Source of the DNA: JALORV01 sp963712485
Lineage (GTDB): Bacteria > Pseudomonadota > Gammaproteobacteria > Burkholderiales > Burkholderiaceae_F
Assembly: GCA_963712485.1 (NCBI GenBank)
Contig: CAVQID010000019.1
Span: 310,001-374,000 of the forward strand
Direction: 5' to 3'
Length of the DNA stretch: 64,000 nt
Below the pieces are notes generated by a model. That model did no database searches. It was not told where the DNA came from and was given only the letters and a program-made list of their open reading frames with translations. Positions 18,385-28,670 of this stretch are shown piece by piece. How positions within the stretch are numbered: the first letter of the stretch is position 1; each line of letters opens with the position of its first letter. Both the position numbers and the translations under genes were made by a program.

Positions 18385-19041
18385 CTACGAAGCGAGCGCG
18401 TCGAATGCGCGCTGGCGGATTTCGTCGACCGGCCCCACGCCGGAGATGCGGCGGTACTTCGGGGCACCCGGTTGTCCGGCGGACGCCCAGCGCGAGTAGT
18501 ACTCGACCAGTGCCCGGGTCTGCGCGTGATAGACCTCGAGGCGCTTGCGCACGGTGTCCTCGCGGTCGTCGTCGCGCTGGATCAACTGCTCCCCCGTGAC
18601 GTCGTCGTGACCTTCGACCTGCGGTGGATTGAAACGAACGTGATAGGTGCGGCCGCTGGCCACATGGACGCGACGGCCGCTCATGCGGTCGATGATGTCA
18701 CTGTCCGGCACGTCGATCTCGAGGACGTAGTCGAGCGCGACCGCGGCGTGCTTCATCGCATCGGCCTGCGGGATCGTTCGCGGGAATCCGTCAAAGAGGT
18801 AGCCGTTTGCCGTGTCCGGTTGCTGCAGCCGATGTTTGACCAGGCCGATGATGATGTCGTCGGACACCAGTCGGCCGGCGTCCATCACTTTCTTGGCCGC
18901 GATTCCCAACGGCGTGCCGGCCTTGACCGCTGCACGCAGCATGTCACCGGTGGAAATCTGCGGGATGCCGAAGCGCTCCTTGATGAACGCGGCCTGCGTG
19001 CCTTTACCGGCACCGGGCGGTCCCAGCAGTATCAGTCGCAT
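18385..19041 (-). CDS. adk: Adenylate kinase
   Basis: Interconverts ATP + AMP and 2 ADP. The protein is 218 residues from ATG 19041, starting MRLILLGPPGAGKGT with the P-loop at 7-15. DGFPRT and the LID segment beginning GRRVHVASGRTYHVRFNPP follow. The LID lacks zinc-binding cysteines, as in other proteobacteria. The in-frame sequence up to 19119 is not homologous and is excluded. In betaproteobacteria adk normally follows kdsB; here a solute-binding protein gene lies between them. Confidence 0.97.
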   Translation of the reverse strand: MRLILLGPPGAGKGTQAAFIKERFGIPQISTGDMLRAAVKAGTPLGIAAKKVMDAGRLVSDDIIIGLVKHRLQQPDTANGYLFDGFPRTIPQADAMKHAAVALDYVLEIDVPDSDIIDRMSGRRVHVASGRTYHVRFNPPQVEGHDDVTGEQLIQRDDDREDTVRKRLEVYHAQTRALVEYYSRWASAGQPGAPKYRRISGVGPVDEIRQRAFDALAS

Positions 19042-19244
19042 CCCCGGTCCTCTGCTCGCGCGGTCTCTCGGTCGAGACGTCGTTGTTGCAGGGCAGCCGG
19101 AAACGCTGCCCGGCGCCAAAGCCGCAGGATTCTACCCGGATCGAGCCGCGCGCCCGCTCCGCGCGGCAGCGGCTTCGGCTGAACGCACCAGGGCGGACAC
19201 CGAGCACAGGAGGTTCGGCTCCGCTTGAAGGGAACGGGACTGCG

Positions 19245-20822
19245 TCAGTCGACCTTCGTGGTCGAAAGGTTCAGCGCGTTGTCGGGTCGGTGCACGACGT
19301 TCACATTGCTGCGCATTGCCCACGGAATCATCTGGCGATGCAGCGGCACGTGGTGAACCTGGGCGTTGTGTTCGGCGAGCGCCTCGCGGATCATCACCCG
19401 CCGCGATTCCTGGTCCGGTTCGACGGCCGCGGAGTCGATCAACGCGTCGAGTTTCGGGTTGGCATAGCGCCCATAGTTGAACGAGCCATTGCCGGTCTTC
19501 GGATCCGGTGAGCGCAACACCGGCGACAGCATCGTCTGGGCATCCGTGATCGCGCCACCCCAGCCGAGCATGTAGAAGCTGGTATCGAACTTCTCGAGCT
19601 TCGGGAAGTAGGTTGCGCGCGGCATCGCAGTGACCTTGGTCTGGATGCCGATCCGCGCCAGCATCGCCGCGACCGCGATGCAGATCTCCTCGTCGTTCAC
19701 GTAGCGGTTGTTCGGGCAGTCGAGCGTGACATCGAAGCCATTCGGATAGCCGGCATCCGCCAGCAGCTGTTTCGCGCGGTTCGGGTCGTAGGGCAGGCGT
19801 TTCTCGGCATCTGGATTCGAGGCCTGGATCGATGGCGTGATGCCGCCGGTGGGCTGCGCCGATCCGCGCATGATGCGCGAGCGGATCGCCTCGATATCGA
19901 TGGCCTGATAGACGGCTTGACGCACGCGCACGTCCTTGAACGGATTCTTCCCCTTGACGCCGGAATACAGAAGTTCGTCGCGGTACTGATCGAAGCCGAA
20001 GAAGACGACGCGGTTTTCCTGTCCGCGTACGACCTTGGTTCCCTGGTTCTCCTCAATCCGCTTCAGGTCCTGGGGCGGCGGATCAAGCACGAAGTCGACC
20101 TGGCCCGACAGCAGCGCGGCAGTGCGCGTCGCGTCGGCGCTGACCTGCGTATAGACGACCTCCGTCACGTTGCCCGGCGCGCGTCCGTCCTTGATGCCCC
20201 ACCAGTTTGGGTTGCGCTTCAGCACGGTGCGGATTCCAGGCTCGCGTGACACCAGCATGAAGGGTCCGGTGCCGTTGGCATTGCGTGAAGCGAACGTCTC
20301 CTCTTTGCCCTTGAAGTCCAGCGGGCGCTCGACCTTGTGCTTCGTCGCCCACGCCTTGCTCATGATGTAGATCGTGGTCGCGTGCTCGAGCGTGATCGGA
20401 TTCGGACGCTCCTGCACGAACTCAACGGTGTAGTCGTCGATCTTGCGCGGTTTACCGACTGGAATCGCGTACTGCCTGAGTTGCGAGTTCGGATGGCTGG
20501 CGCGCTCGAAGGAAAAGACGATGTCGTCCGCGGTGAACGGCGTTCCGTCGTGGAACCTGACGTCCCGACGCAAGGTGAAGCGCCAGGTCACCGGGTTGAC
20601 CTGCTGCCAGCTCACTGCCAGGCCGGGCACCAGCTTCAGCGTGTCGTCACGCATCACCAGCGTGTCGTGGACGGCCGCCGCAAACTGGTTGGTCAGCCCC
20701 TCGTTTTGCGAATACGGGTCCGCGGTCTGCGGATCGCCCTGCGAGGCCCAGCGCAGCGTCCTGGCATCGACGCCGGCGGTTGCAAGAGCGGCCAACAGCA
20801 GGGCGGTAAACAGTCGCATCAT
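19245..20822 (-). CDS. ABC transporter substrate-binding protein, family 5 (peptide/nickel type)
   Basis: Periplasmic solute-binding protein of the DppA/OppA family (SBP_bac_5). A signal peptide (about 1-20, ending GVDA|RT) is followed by LRWASQGDPQTADPYSQNEG. Family markers include WRFTLRRDVRFHDGTPFTADD near residue 80, GTGPF, and DAGYPNGFDVTLDCPNNRY. The substrate is unknown. No permease or ATPase gene is adjacent, so it is an orphan that must work with a transporter encoded elsewhere. It interrupts the usual kdsB-adk adjacency. ATG start with GGGAG 5 nt upstream. Confidence 0.92.
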   Translation of the reverse strand: MMRLFTALLLAALATAGVDARTLRWASQGDPQTADPYSQNEGLTNQFAAAVHDTLVMRDDTLKLVPGLAVSWQQVNPVTWRFTLRRDVRFHDGTPFTADDIVFSFERASHPNSQLRQYAIPVGKPRKIDDYTVEFVQERPNPITLEHATTIYIMSKAWATKHKVERPLDFKGKEETFASRNANGTGPFMLVSREPGIRTVLKRNPNWWGIKDGRAPGNVTEVVYTQVSADATRTAALLSGQVDFVLDPPPQDLKRIEENQGTKVVRGQENRVVFFGFDQYRDELLYSGVKGKNPFKDVRVRQAVYQAIDIEAIRSRIMRGSAQPTGGITPSIQASNPDAEKRLPYDPNRAKQLLADAGYPNGFDVTLDCPNNRYVNDEEICIAVAAMLARIGIQTKVTAMPRATYFPKLEKFDTSFYMLGWGGAITDAQTMLSPVLRSPDPKTGNGSFNYGRYANPKLDALIDSAAVEPDQESRRVMIREALAEHNAQVHHVPLHRQMIPWAMRSNVNVVHRPDNALNLSTTKVD

Positions 20823-20849
20823 CGGGTCTCCCGTTGGAAGGCTGCGAGT

Positions 20850-21614
20850 CTATCGCCCGGCCGTAAACAGGGCACGTACCAGCTCGAGATCCGCCGGCGT
20901 ATCCACACCCGGCGGCAACGCCGCGTCGAGGCCGAGCACGACAATGCGATGGCCATGGGCGAGGGCGCGCAGCTGTTCGAGCCGCTCGCAAAGCTCCAGC
21001 GGATCCGGCGTCAGCGTCGGAAAGCGGCGCAGGAAGCCGACGCGATAGGCATACAGGCCGACGTGCCGCCGGGCACCAAGATCGGCGGGCAAGCTGTCAC
21101 GCGACACGGCAAAGCCGTGGCGCGCCCAGGGTATCGGCGCCCGCGAGAAGTACAGTGCCCGGCCGTCGCGGTCGGTAACGACCTTGACCACGTTGGGATT
21201 GAAGAACTCGGCGGCGTCGCTGATCGGATGGGCCGCGGTGGCGATGTCGCAGTCCGGGTGACGCAGCAGCAGCGCCGCCACGTCGTCGATGACCCCGGGT
21301 GGCAGCAGCGGTTCGTCACCCTGGACGTTGACGACGACCTCGTCTGCGCCGAGGCCGAGCAGCGCGGCCGCCTCCGCCAGCCGATCGGTGCCAGTTTCAT
21401 GGTGCGGCGACGTCAGAACGGCCTCAATGCCGTGCACTTCGCACGCGGAGGCAATCTGCGCATCGTCCGCGGCGACAACGACGCGGACTGCGCCGCTGGC
21501 GCACGCGCGCTCGGCGACTCGAACCACCATCGGTGCACCGCCGATGTCGGCGAGCGGCTTGCGCGGCAGCCGCGTCGACGCGAGCCGCGCCGGCACGATG
21601 ACGGTGAAGCTCAC
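20850..21614 (-). CDS. kdsB: 3-deoxy-manno-octulosonate cytidylyltransferase
   Basis: Activates Kdo as CMP-Kdo for the LPS inner core. The 254-residue protein starts at GTG 21614 (VSFTVIVPARLASTRLPRKPLADI), with the nucleotide-binding PARLASTRLPRKP, VNVQGDEPLL and YFSRAPIPW motifs of KdsB. The longer open frame up to 21803 overlaps trm112 and is not homologous. It is in the lpxK-trm112-kdsB operon, in line with a common role in LPS assembly. Confidence 0.95.
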   Translation of the reverse strand: MSFTVIVPARLASTRLPRKPLADIGGAPMVVRVAERACASGAVRVVVAADDAQIASACEVHGIEAVLTSPHHETGTDRLAEAAALLGLGADEVVVNVQGDEPLLPPGVIDDVAALLLRHPDCDIATAAHPISDAAEFFNPNVVKVVTDRDGRALYFSRAPIPWARHGFAVSRDSLPADLGARRHVGLYAYRVGFLRRFPTLTPDPLELCERLEQLRALAHGHRIVVLGLDAALPPGVDTPADLELVRALFTAGR

Positions 21615-21636
21615 TGATCGCCCTGAGGGACGCTCG

Positions 21637-21819
21637 TCATCGCCCGAGTTCGGCAGGATCCAGCTTGCGCGCCTCGGACTCGAGCATGACCGGAATGTCG
21701 TCGCGGATCGGGTAGGCCAGGGCGTCGGCCTTGCAGACCAGTTCCTGCTTGTTCTTGTTGAACTCGAGGCCGCCTTTGCAGATCGGGCAGACGAGGATGT
21801 CAAGCAACCGATGGTCCAT
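21637..21819 (-). CDS. Trm112/YcaR family protein
   Basis: A 60-residue protein from ATG 21819, beginning MDHRLLDILVCPICKGGL, with a CPIC pair and a third Cys at position 29 (ELVCKADALAYPIRDDIPVML). It belongs to the Trm112p-like UPF0434 family; the function of bacterial members is poorly defined. Its start overlaps the end of lpxK by 20 bp, and the position between lpxK and kdsB is conserved in proteobacteria. Confidence 0.93.
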   Translation of the reverse strand: MDHRLLDILVCPICKGGLEFNKNKQELVCKADALAYPIRDDIPVMLESEARKLDPAELGR

Positions 21820-22871
21820 GCGGGCTCTTCTGCCGTTGGCTGAGTCTTGCGACGAGGAAGTCGATGAACGCCGTGTCAATCGTCGCGACCAGCGGTACCA
21901 CCCAGATCCGCGGGTCGCTGCACACGGCGTCTATCTGCTCGCATTTTACGGCGTCCTTTTCGGTGATCAGCACCAGGTCGGCGCGGTTAGCGGTAAACGG
22001 GCTCGCGCGGTAATCGTAGTGGTCGGGCAGCGGCAGCGGCTGGATTTCGAGACCGGCCGCACGCAGCATGTCGAAGAAGCGCTGCGGTACGCCGGTTCCG
22101 GCAGCGGCCGTGATCGTCGTCGGCGCAGCCTGCTGGCGTCGGGCCAGTTCGTGCAGTGTCATCGTCTGCGTGCGGTCACCGAGCCGATACGCGTCTTGTC
22201 CGAGGGCCGTGTGCAGCGCGAAGCAGGGAACTGCTGCCACCGGTGACTTTGACGTCCGGTGCAGAACGATGGCGTCGACCGTGCCGAGACGACCAGCCGG
22301 TTCGCGCAGCGGGCCTGCCGGCAACACCCAGCCGTTACCGAGGCCGCGGTCGTCGAACACCGCGATCTCGATGTCTCGGGCCAGCCGCAGGTGCTGCAGC
22401 GCGTCGTCGGCGACCAGGACATCGCAGGCGGCGTGCGCACGCAGCAGCGCGTGCGCGGCGTCGACGCGACTGCCGGCCACGGCAACCGGCGCGGCTGTCG
22501 CTCGCGCAATCAGCAGCGGCTCGTCGCCGACCTCGGCCGCCGCGTTCAACGCCACGGACCAGCCGCACGTCGTCGTGGGCGCGGGCGTACCCGCGCGACA
22601 CCACGCCGGGTTCCCAGCCGCGCTGCCGCAGAGCGCGCACCAGTTCAATCGTCAACGGCGTCTTGCCGGTGCCGCCGACATAGAGATTGCCGACCACGAT
22701 GACCGGGACGGGCAGGCGCGTCGAACGCAGTAGTCCGCTCGCATACGCGCGGCGACGCAGCGCCAGCACGAGTGCGTAGATGAGGGCGAGCGGGGCCAGC
22801 GCCCAGGCCAGCAGGCCGCGCCGCTGCCACGCGGTGGTCATGAAGGCCGCAAGGCTGGCGTTGGCGGTCAC
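21800..22871 (-). CDS. lpxK: Tetraacyldisaccharide 4'-kinase, frameshifted as sequenced
   Basis: Phosphorylates the lipid A disaccharide at the inner membrane. The N-terminal part (from GTG 22871, or ATG 22841) has a membrane segment and the P-loop GNLYVGGTGKTPLT, then PGVVSRGYARAHDDVRLV. The rest (EVGDEPLLIARATAAPV, VADDALQHLRLARDIEI, LPAGPLREP, LITEKDAVKC) continues in another frame. The switch lies near 22556-22560, where removing one base of a CC pair restores a continuous reading frame. LpxK is essential in most LPS-bearing bacteria, so a sequence error is more likely than a true pseudogene. It lies between exbD and trm112. Confidence 0.88.
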
Positions 22872-22879
22872 CGCGGCGA

Positions 22880-23302
22880 TCAGCGGCGGCCGGTGGTTCG
22901 CTGCGTTGCGAAGCTGATGCGAACGACGCCGGCCAGGCGCGCTGCCTCCATGACGCTGATAACGGCCTGGTGCGGCGCCTGCGCATCGGCATTGATCACG
23001 AGCAGTACGTCCTCGCGTCCCTGGGCCGCCTGTCCCAGCGCTTCGGCCAGCGCAGTCGTGTCGCCGGACACGATCGGCACTTTGTCGAGCGCATAGCGGC
23101 CATCGGCCGTTACCGCGACGTTGATGATGTTCGGCGGCGTCGCCGGTGTCATCGCATCGGCGGAGGGCAACTGGATCTTCAGTTCGGCAAAGCGCGAGTA
23201 CGTCGTACTGACCGCCAGGAAGATCAGAACGATCAGCAGCACATCGATAAGCGGAATCAGATTGACTTCCGGCTCCTCTTCGTACGAGCGCCGGAAGCGC
23301 AT
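22880..23302 (-). CDS. exbD: ExbD/TolR family biopolymer transport protein
   Basis: A 140-residue proton-channel accessory protein that passes proton-motive-force energy to TonB. It has a short cytoplasmic N terminus, one membrane segment (about 15-35) with the proton-carrying Asp in NLIPLIDVLLIVLIF, and a periplasmic domain. Its start overlaps the exbB stop, indicating coupling. ExbD is favoured over TolR because of the lpxK neighbourhood, where betaproteobacteria carry exbBD. Confidence 0.9.
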   Translation of the reverse strand: MRFRRSYEEEPEVNLIPLIDVLLIVLIFLAVSTTYSRFAELKIQLPSADAMTPATPPNIINVAVTADGRYALDKVPIVSGDTTALAEALGQAAQGREDVLLVINADAQAPHQAVISVMEAARLAGVVRISFATQRTTGRR

Positions 23303-23907
23303 CAGGTTCCCCGGTCGCTGTAAGTGACCTCGAGCAGGCGCTCGGCCTGCTCCTCCATGTCGACGAGGTAGTCCTCCACCAGTCGACGGAAATAGCGGTG
23401 TGCCAGCACCGCCGGCACGGCGACGATGATGCCGAAGGCGGTGCAGTACAGCGCCACGGAGATGCCGCGCGCCAGGTCCTGGGGGCTCGCGCCGGCCTGC
23501 TGGGAAGCGAAGATCTGGATCATGCCGACGACGGTGCCGAACAGCCCCAGCAGCGGCGCGATCGAGCCGATGGAACCGAGCAGTGTCAGATTCTTCGTCA
23601 GCTTGTTGGCCACGCCGGCGCCGGCCGCCTCGATCTGCTGGATCGCGCCTTCACGCAGCACTCGGTCGTTGCGCAAACCGGCGGCAAGCACACGTCCCAG
23701 CGGCGAGTTCTGTTCAAGCTTGGAGAGGATGTCGCTGGTGACGGTCTGCTTGCGCACCAGTCCGATGACGTCGTTAAGAAGGCCCGTCGGTAAGATGCGC
23801 GGACGGCGAAGCGCGATGCTGCGTTCGATGATCAGGGCCAGCGCAAGTACGGATGCGACGATCAGTGGCCAGACTGGCCAGCCCAGCTCGATGATGATGG
23901 CAAGCAA
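23302..23907 (-). CDS. exbB: MotA/TolQ/ExbB family proton channel protein
   Basis: A 201-residue inner-membrane protein forming the proton channel with ExbD. It has three membrane segments (about 8-25, 105-130 and 148-170), with the conserved stretches TLLGSIGSIAPLLGLFGTVVGMI and ISVALYCTAFGIIVAVPAV. The start is TTG 23907 with GGAG (23920-23917) nine bases upstream; no ATG is available nearby. It is the first gene of the exbB-exbD-lpxK-trm112-kdsB series and divergent from xseA. Confidence 0.9.
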   Translation of the reverse strand: MLAIIIELGWPVWPLIVASVLALALIIERSIALRRPRILPTGLLNDVIGLVRKQTVTSDILSKLEQNSPLGRVLAAGLRNDRVLREGAIQQIEAAGAGVANKLTKNLTLLGSIGSIAPLLGLFGTVVGMIQIFASQQAGASPQDLARGISVALYCTAFGIIVAVPAVLAHRYFRRLVEDYLVDMEEQAERLLEVTYSDRGT

Positions 23908-23977
23908 GTGAGTCGACTCCGGCGCCGCGGCGCACGAAAAGCGCGAAGCGTAGTGGCGTGCTCATGTGGCCGCAAGT

Positions 23978-23998
23978 TTCCACAGTTCCTGTGGACAA
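23978..23998. other. Inverted repeat with DnaA-box-like halves
   Basis: The exbB-xseA intergenic region carries TCCACAG-TTC-CTGTGGA (23979-23995). Its right half read on the minus strand is TTGTCCACA, one mismatch from the DnaA box TTATCCACA; the left half TTTCCACAG is a poorer match. It may be a regulator operator or a chance palindrome. Confidence 0.3.
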
Positions 23999-24195
23999 GT
24001 ATGTGAAGAACTTCGTGGCGGGTGCGCTAAACCCTTGTTAAACCGACGTTTCCGACCCGTGCTTAGCGATTGAGCAAGTGGAAAAACGAAAAGGAATCAA
24101 GTACTTGGACTGCGCTAGGCCGTTTGGCGCGCGGCCGGCCCCTTTCGGCTCGCGCAGCGAGGCGCTTTGTGGACAGATTTCGGCCGGAAAACCGC

Positions 24196-25569
24196 ATGGC
24201 GCTTGGATCTGAATCTGCCGATCCAGCATTGGCGCGGCCTGCGCTGACGGTTTCGGCGTTGAACCGCGCCGTTGCGGGACTGCTTGAGCGCAGCTTCCCG
24301 CTGGTGCGCGTGCAGGGCGAGATCTGCAATCTGACCCGTGCCGCGAGCGGTCACTGGTACTTCGGATTGAAGGACGACATCGCGCAAGTGCGGTGCTTGA
24401 TGTTCCGCGGACGCAACAGTCTGCTCGACTGGGCGCCGCGGGAAGGCGACGACGTCGAGGCGACCGCGATCGTCTCGCTTTATGAAGCGCGCGGCGAATT
24501 CCAGCTCAACGTCGAGTTCATGCGGCGCGCTGGTCTTGGCCGCCTGTATGAGGAATTTCTACGGCTCAAGCAACGTCTGGCCGACGACGGTCTGTTCTCC
24601 CAACCCCGCAAGCCGCTGCCGCGGTTGCCGCGCACGGTCGGAGTAGTCACGTCACTGCAGGCGGCAGCATTGCGGGATGTCTTGAGCGCACTGGAACGGC
24701 GCGCTCCCTATTTGCGAGTCGTGGTTTATCCGGTGCCGGTGCAGGGCACCGGCGCCGGCAACCAGATCGCGACGATGATTGCGCGTGCGTCGGCTCGCGC
24801 CGACGCCGAGGTCCTGCTGCTGGTCCGCGGTGGCGGCTCGATCGAGGATCTGTGGGCGTTCAATGAGGAAGCCGTGGCTCGGGCGATACGCGCCTGCCGA
24901 TTGCCGGTCATCGTCGGCGTCGGTCACGAGAGCGACGTCACGATCGCAGACTTCGCTGCCGACGTGCGCGCGCCGACGCCCACTGCCGCCGCCGAGCTCG
25001 TCGCGCCCAGCGCCGAGGCGCTGCGCGATGCGGTCGCGTCCAGTGTCCAGCGGCTCGCGCGGCCGGTGCGCGCACGGCTGCAGGCAGGCGCGCAGCGTGT
25101 CGATTACGCACAGCGCAGCCTCGCCACCCCGCGCGCACCGCTGGCGGCGCTCGACGCTCGGGTGGCCGCCCTGCAGTCGCGCGCGGTCGCAGCGGCAGCA
25201 CGGAGCCTGGGAGGCGCGCGTACGCGGCTCGCGTCCGGTCGCGAACGCTGGCTGCACGCGCGCCCGGTTCCTGACCGGCCGACTCTGCTCGCAGCTCGCA
25301 GTCGGCTGGTTGCACTGGCCCAGGCGGTGCTGTCGCGTCGGATGATGCGGCTGCACCCGCTGGTGGCCCGACTGCGTACCCTGGATCCGCACGCAGTCCT
25401 CGCGCGCGGCTACGCGATTGCGCTCGACGACGCCGGCCGCGCGGTCACTGCGGCAGGCTCGCTTACCGTCGGCGAGTCGCTGCGGCTGGTGCTGGCCGAT
25501 GGCGCCGCCGGGGTGCGCGTCGAGACGGTCGAGGGCAATGGCCCTGCCGCGTCCGGGGCCGGGCATTGA
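24196..25569 (+). CDS. xseA: Exodeoxyribonuclease VII large subunit
   Basis: Catalytic subunit of the single-strand exonuclease used in mismatch and damage repair. From ATG 24196 it has 457 residues. It has an N-terminal OB fold (PLVRVQGEICNLTRAASGHWYFGLKDD) and the catalytic domain (GVVTSLQAAALRDVL, LLLVRGGGSIEDLWAFNEE, PVIVGVGHESDVTIADFAADVRAPTPTAAAE). A long Arg/Ala coiled-coil region and the C-terminal DPHAVLARGYAI follow. The TTG at 24070 would add 42 unrelated residues. The small subunit xseB is not in the window. Confidence 0.95.
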   Translation: MALGSESADPALARPALTVSALNRAVAGLLERSFPLVRVQGEICNLTRAASGHWYFGLKDDIAQVRCLMFRGRNSLLDWAPREGDDVEATAIVSLYEARGEFQLNVEFMRRAGLGRLYEEFLRLKQRLADDGLFSQPRKPLPRLPRTVGVVTSLQAAALRDVLSALERRAPYLRVVVYPVPVQGTGAGNQIATMIARASARADAEVLLLVRGGGSIEDLWAFNEEAVARAIRACRLPVIVGVGHESDVTIADFAADVRAPTPTAAAELVAPSAEALRDAVASSVQRLARPVRARLQAGAQRVDYAQRSLATPRAPLAALDARVAALQSRAVAAAARSLGGARTRLASGRERWLHARPVPDRPTLLAARSRLVALAQAVLSRRMMRLHPLVARLRTLDPHAVLARGYAIALDDAGRAVTAAGSLTVGESLRLVLADGAAGVRVETVEGNGPAASGAGH

Positions 25570-25623
25570 GCGTGCAACGATAGAATTTGTTTTCTACCCG
25601 CGAAACTTAAGTCGAGGCCCAGC

Positions 25624-26205
25624 ATGGAACACACGCTACCCCCGCTTCCCTACGCCACCGACGCGCTTGCACCGCACATGTCGAAGGAGACCTTCGAATA
25701 TCACTACGGCAAGCACCACCAAGCGTACGTGACCAACCTGAACAACCTCATCAAGGGCACCGAGTTCGAGGCCCTGCCGCTCGAGGACATCATTCGGAAG
25801 TCATCCGGCGGCGTGTTCAACAATGCTGCCCAGGTCTGGAATCACACGTTCTTCTGGAACTGCATGAAACCCGGCGGCGGCGGCGAGGCTGCGGGATCGC
25901 TGGGCAAGGCGATTGCGGCGAAGTGGGGTTCCGCGGCTGCCTTCAAGGAGGCCTTCACGAAGAGCGCCGTCGGCAATTTCGGCTCGGGCTGGACCTGGCT
26001 GGTGAAGAAGGCGGACGGGTCCGTCGACATCGTCAACACTAGTAACGCGGCGACGCCACTGACGACCGCCGACCAGCCGCTGCTTACCGTCGACGTCTGG
26101 GAACACGCCTACTACATCGACTACCGCAATGCACGGCCCAAGTTCGTCGAGGCGTTCCTGGGGTCGCTCGCCAACTGGGACTTTGCCGCGCGAAATTTCG
26201 GCTGA
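25624..26205 (+). CDS. sodB: Superoxide dismutase, Fe type
   Basis: Converts superoxide to oxygen and hydrogen peroxide in the cytoplasm. The 193-residue protein has metal ligands H27 (EYHYGKHH), H74 (VWNHTFFW), D157 and H161 (DVWEHAYY). Gln70 in NNAAQVWNH, at the second-sphere position, points to the iron form. There is no signal peptide. It lies downstream of xseA and is followed by a strong terminator. Confidence 0.96.
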   Translation: MEHTLPPLPYATDALAPHMSKETFEYHYGKHHQAYVTNLNNLIKGTEFEALPLEDIIRKSSGGVFNNAAQVWNHTFFWNCMKPGGGGEAAGSLGKAIAAKWGSAAAFKEAFTKSAVGNFGSGWTWLVKKADGSVDIVNTSNAATPLTTADQPLLTVDVWEHAYYIDYRNARPKFVEAFLGSLANWDFAARNFG

Positions 26206-26219
26206 AGCGCGCCTTCCGT

Positions 26220-26250
26220 GACAACGGCCGCCGCAGCGGCCGTTGTCATT
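26220..26250. terminator. Strong bidirectional terminator between sodB and the DUF192 gene
   Basis: A perfect 12-bp stem (26220-26231 with 26236-26247, core ACAACGGCCGC) with a CGCA loop, followed by ATTT on the plus strand. It overlaps the stop codon of the convergent DUF192 gene. Confidence 0.8.
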
Positions 26251-26710
26251 TCTGCGACGGCAGTCCGCCGATCTTCGATCCGACGGTGGCGCCCTTCCTG
26301 CCAAACCAGCCCTGTTCCATCTCGAGTGCGTACCGCACCGCACGCTGGGAACAGTGCAATGCCTCGCTCTTGGGTGCCATGTCGGTGAGCTGCAGGATCG
26401 TGCCGTCATCGTCGATGAAGGCAATCGACAGCGGCAGCGGCGTGTTGCGCATCCAGAAGCACTGCTGCGCCTTGTACTCGAATACGAACAGCATGCCGTG
26501 GTTCGGCGGCGTTTTTTCGCGGAACATCATGCCAACGGTCCGGCTCGTCGGCGTGGTCGCCAGCTCAGCCGTGATGATGTGCATGCCTGCAGTCAGGCGC
26601 GTGGTGGGCAATGCGGGCTGCGGCCCGGATTGCGCTCCGATGTCGCCGCCATGTGCAACCAGCCACGCGGCAAAGAGGATGCGAAGCAACGGCGACAGGT
26701 GAGCTGACAT
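26246..26710 (-). CDS. DUF192 family secreted protein
   Basis: A 154-residue protein from ATG 26710. Residues 1-26 form a signal peptide (LLRILFAAWLVAHGGDIGAQ). The mature part has the DUF192 pattern: ELATTPTSRTVGMMFRE, HGMLFVFEYKAQQCFWMRNTPLPLSIAFID and KSEALHCSQRAVRYALEMEQGWF. The family's role is undefined. The open frame continues upstream to 27019 without homology. Confidence 0.87.
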   Translation of the reverse strand: MSAHLSPLLRILFAAWLVAHGGDIGAQSGPQPALPTTRLTAGMHIITAELATTPTSRTVGMMFREKTPPNHGMLFVFEYKAQQCFWMRNTPLPLSIAFIDDDGTILQLTDMAPKSEALHCSQRAVRYALEMEQGWFGRKGATVGSKIGGLPSQK

Positions 26711-27068
26711 CGGCAGGGGCAGCAGGAGTTCGAATTGTGGTCGGCACTTTACCGTGGCGACAGTCGACGCCGCGGCCGCACACCGAAGGGAAGCTCCGGT
26801 CGCGCGGGGCAGAGAACTCGCCGCGCACCGGCTCGCGACGGTCGTGTCGCCCCCGGCATCCTGTGTTCGCCCGGCAGCGAGTCGCCTGCGGTCGTCCGTC
26901 GGACGAAAACGTCGGCTTGTGACGCTCGGTTGACATGGACCAAGCCCGGGGCCGTCCCGCGACAACCGGCCCGAGTAAACTGCCACGCCTGCATTCCGCG
27001 GCATCCGGCCGTGCGGCACCAGGCCGGCAGCGGATGCCGTTCATAAGAAGACCCAGCTCGGAGACACC
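26711..27068. other. Divergent intergenic region between the DUF192 gene and icd
   Basis: This should contain both promoters. A TTGACA (26931-26936) on the plus strand lacks a -10 at 17 nt; TAAACT near 26977 is a weak candidate for icd. No gene, RNA or repeat is recognisable. Confidence 0.4.
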
Positions 27069-28316
<1,248 letters not shown>

Positions 28317-28327
28317 CGAGTGCGTTC

Positions 28328-28366
28328 CTCGTGTACGCGACCGCTGCGCGGTCGCACGTGCACTCG
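28328..28366 (-). repeat. GTGCACGTGCG structured repeat, copy 1
   Basis: Read on the minus strand: GTGCACGTGCG, stem ACCGC, loop GCA, stem GCGGT, then CGCGTACAC. The invariant ends pair imperfectly (GTGCAC with GTACAC, leaving a 2-nt bulge). It forms the left outer arm of the icd-csp inverted-repeat locus. Confidence 0.8.
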
Positions 28367-28670
28367 GAACCGGTACGGTTCTCGCTAGGCGAGAACCGCA
28401 AAGCCTGAGTCGGCTGCGCTCCGGAGCGGCCGCGCGCTCCGCCGATTTTCAACGACACGGCACTCTCCCTGACCCTCTCGCCAGGCGAGAGGGCATCACG
28501 CACCCCTCCCTCTCCCTCGCCGCCTGGCGGGGAGGACGGAGCGACTACGTACTCGCTGCATCGCGGGGTGGGGTGCACGTACTTGTCCTTCGGTGAAGCG
28601 CGCGGCCGCTCCGGAGCAGCCGACTAATCAATCCTGAGCGGTTCGCTCGCAGAGCGAACCGTAACCGAAG

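Noticed and set aside
24070..24195. Upstream TTG start for xseA
   Set aside because: The added 42 residues are not part of the family and cover the likely promoter region.
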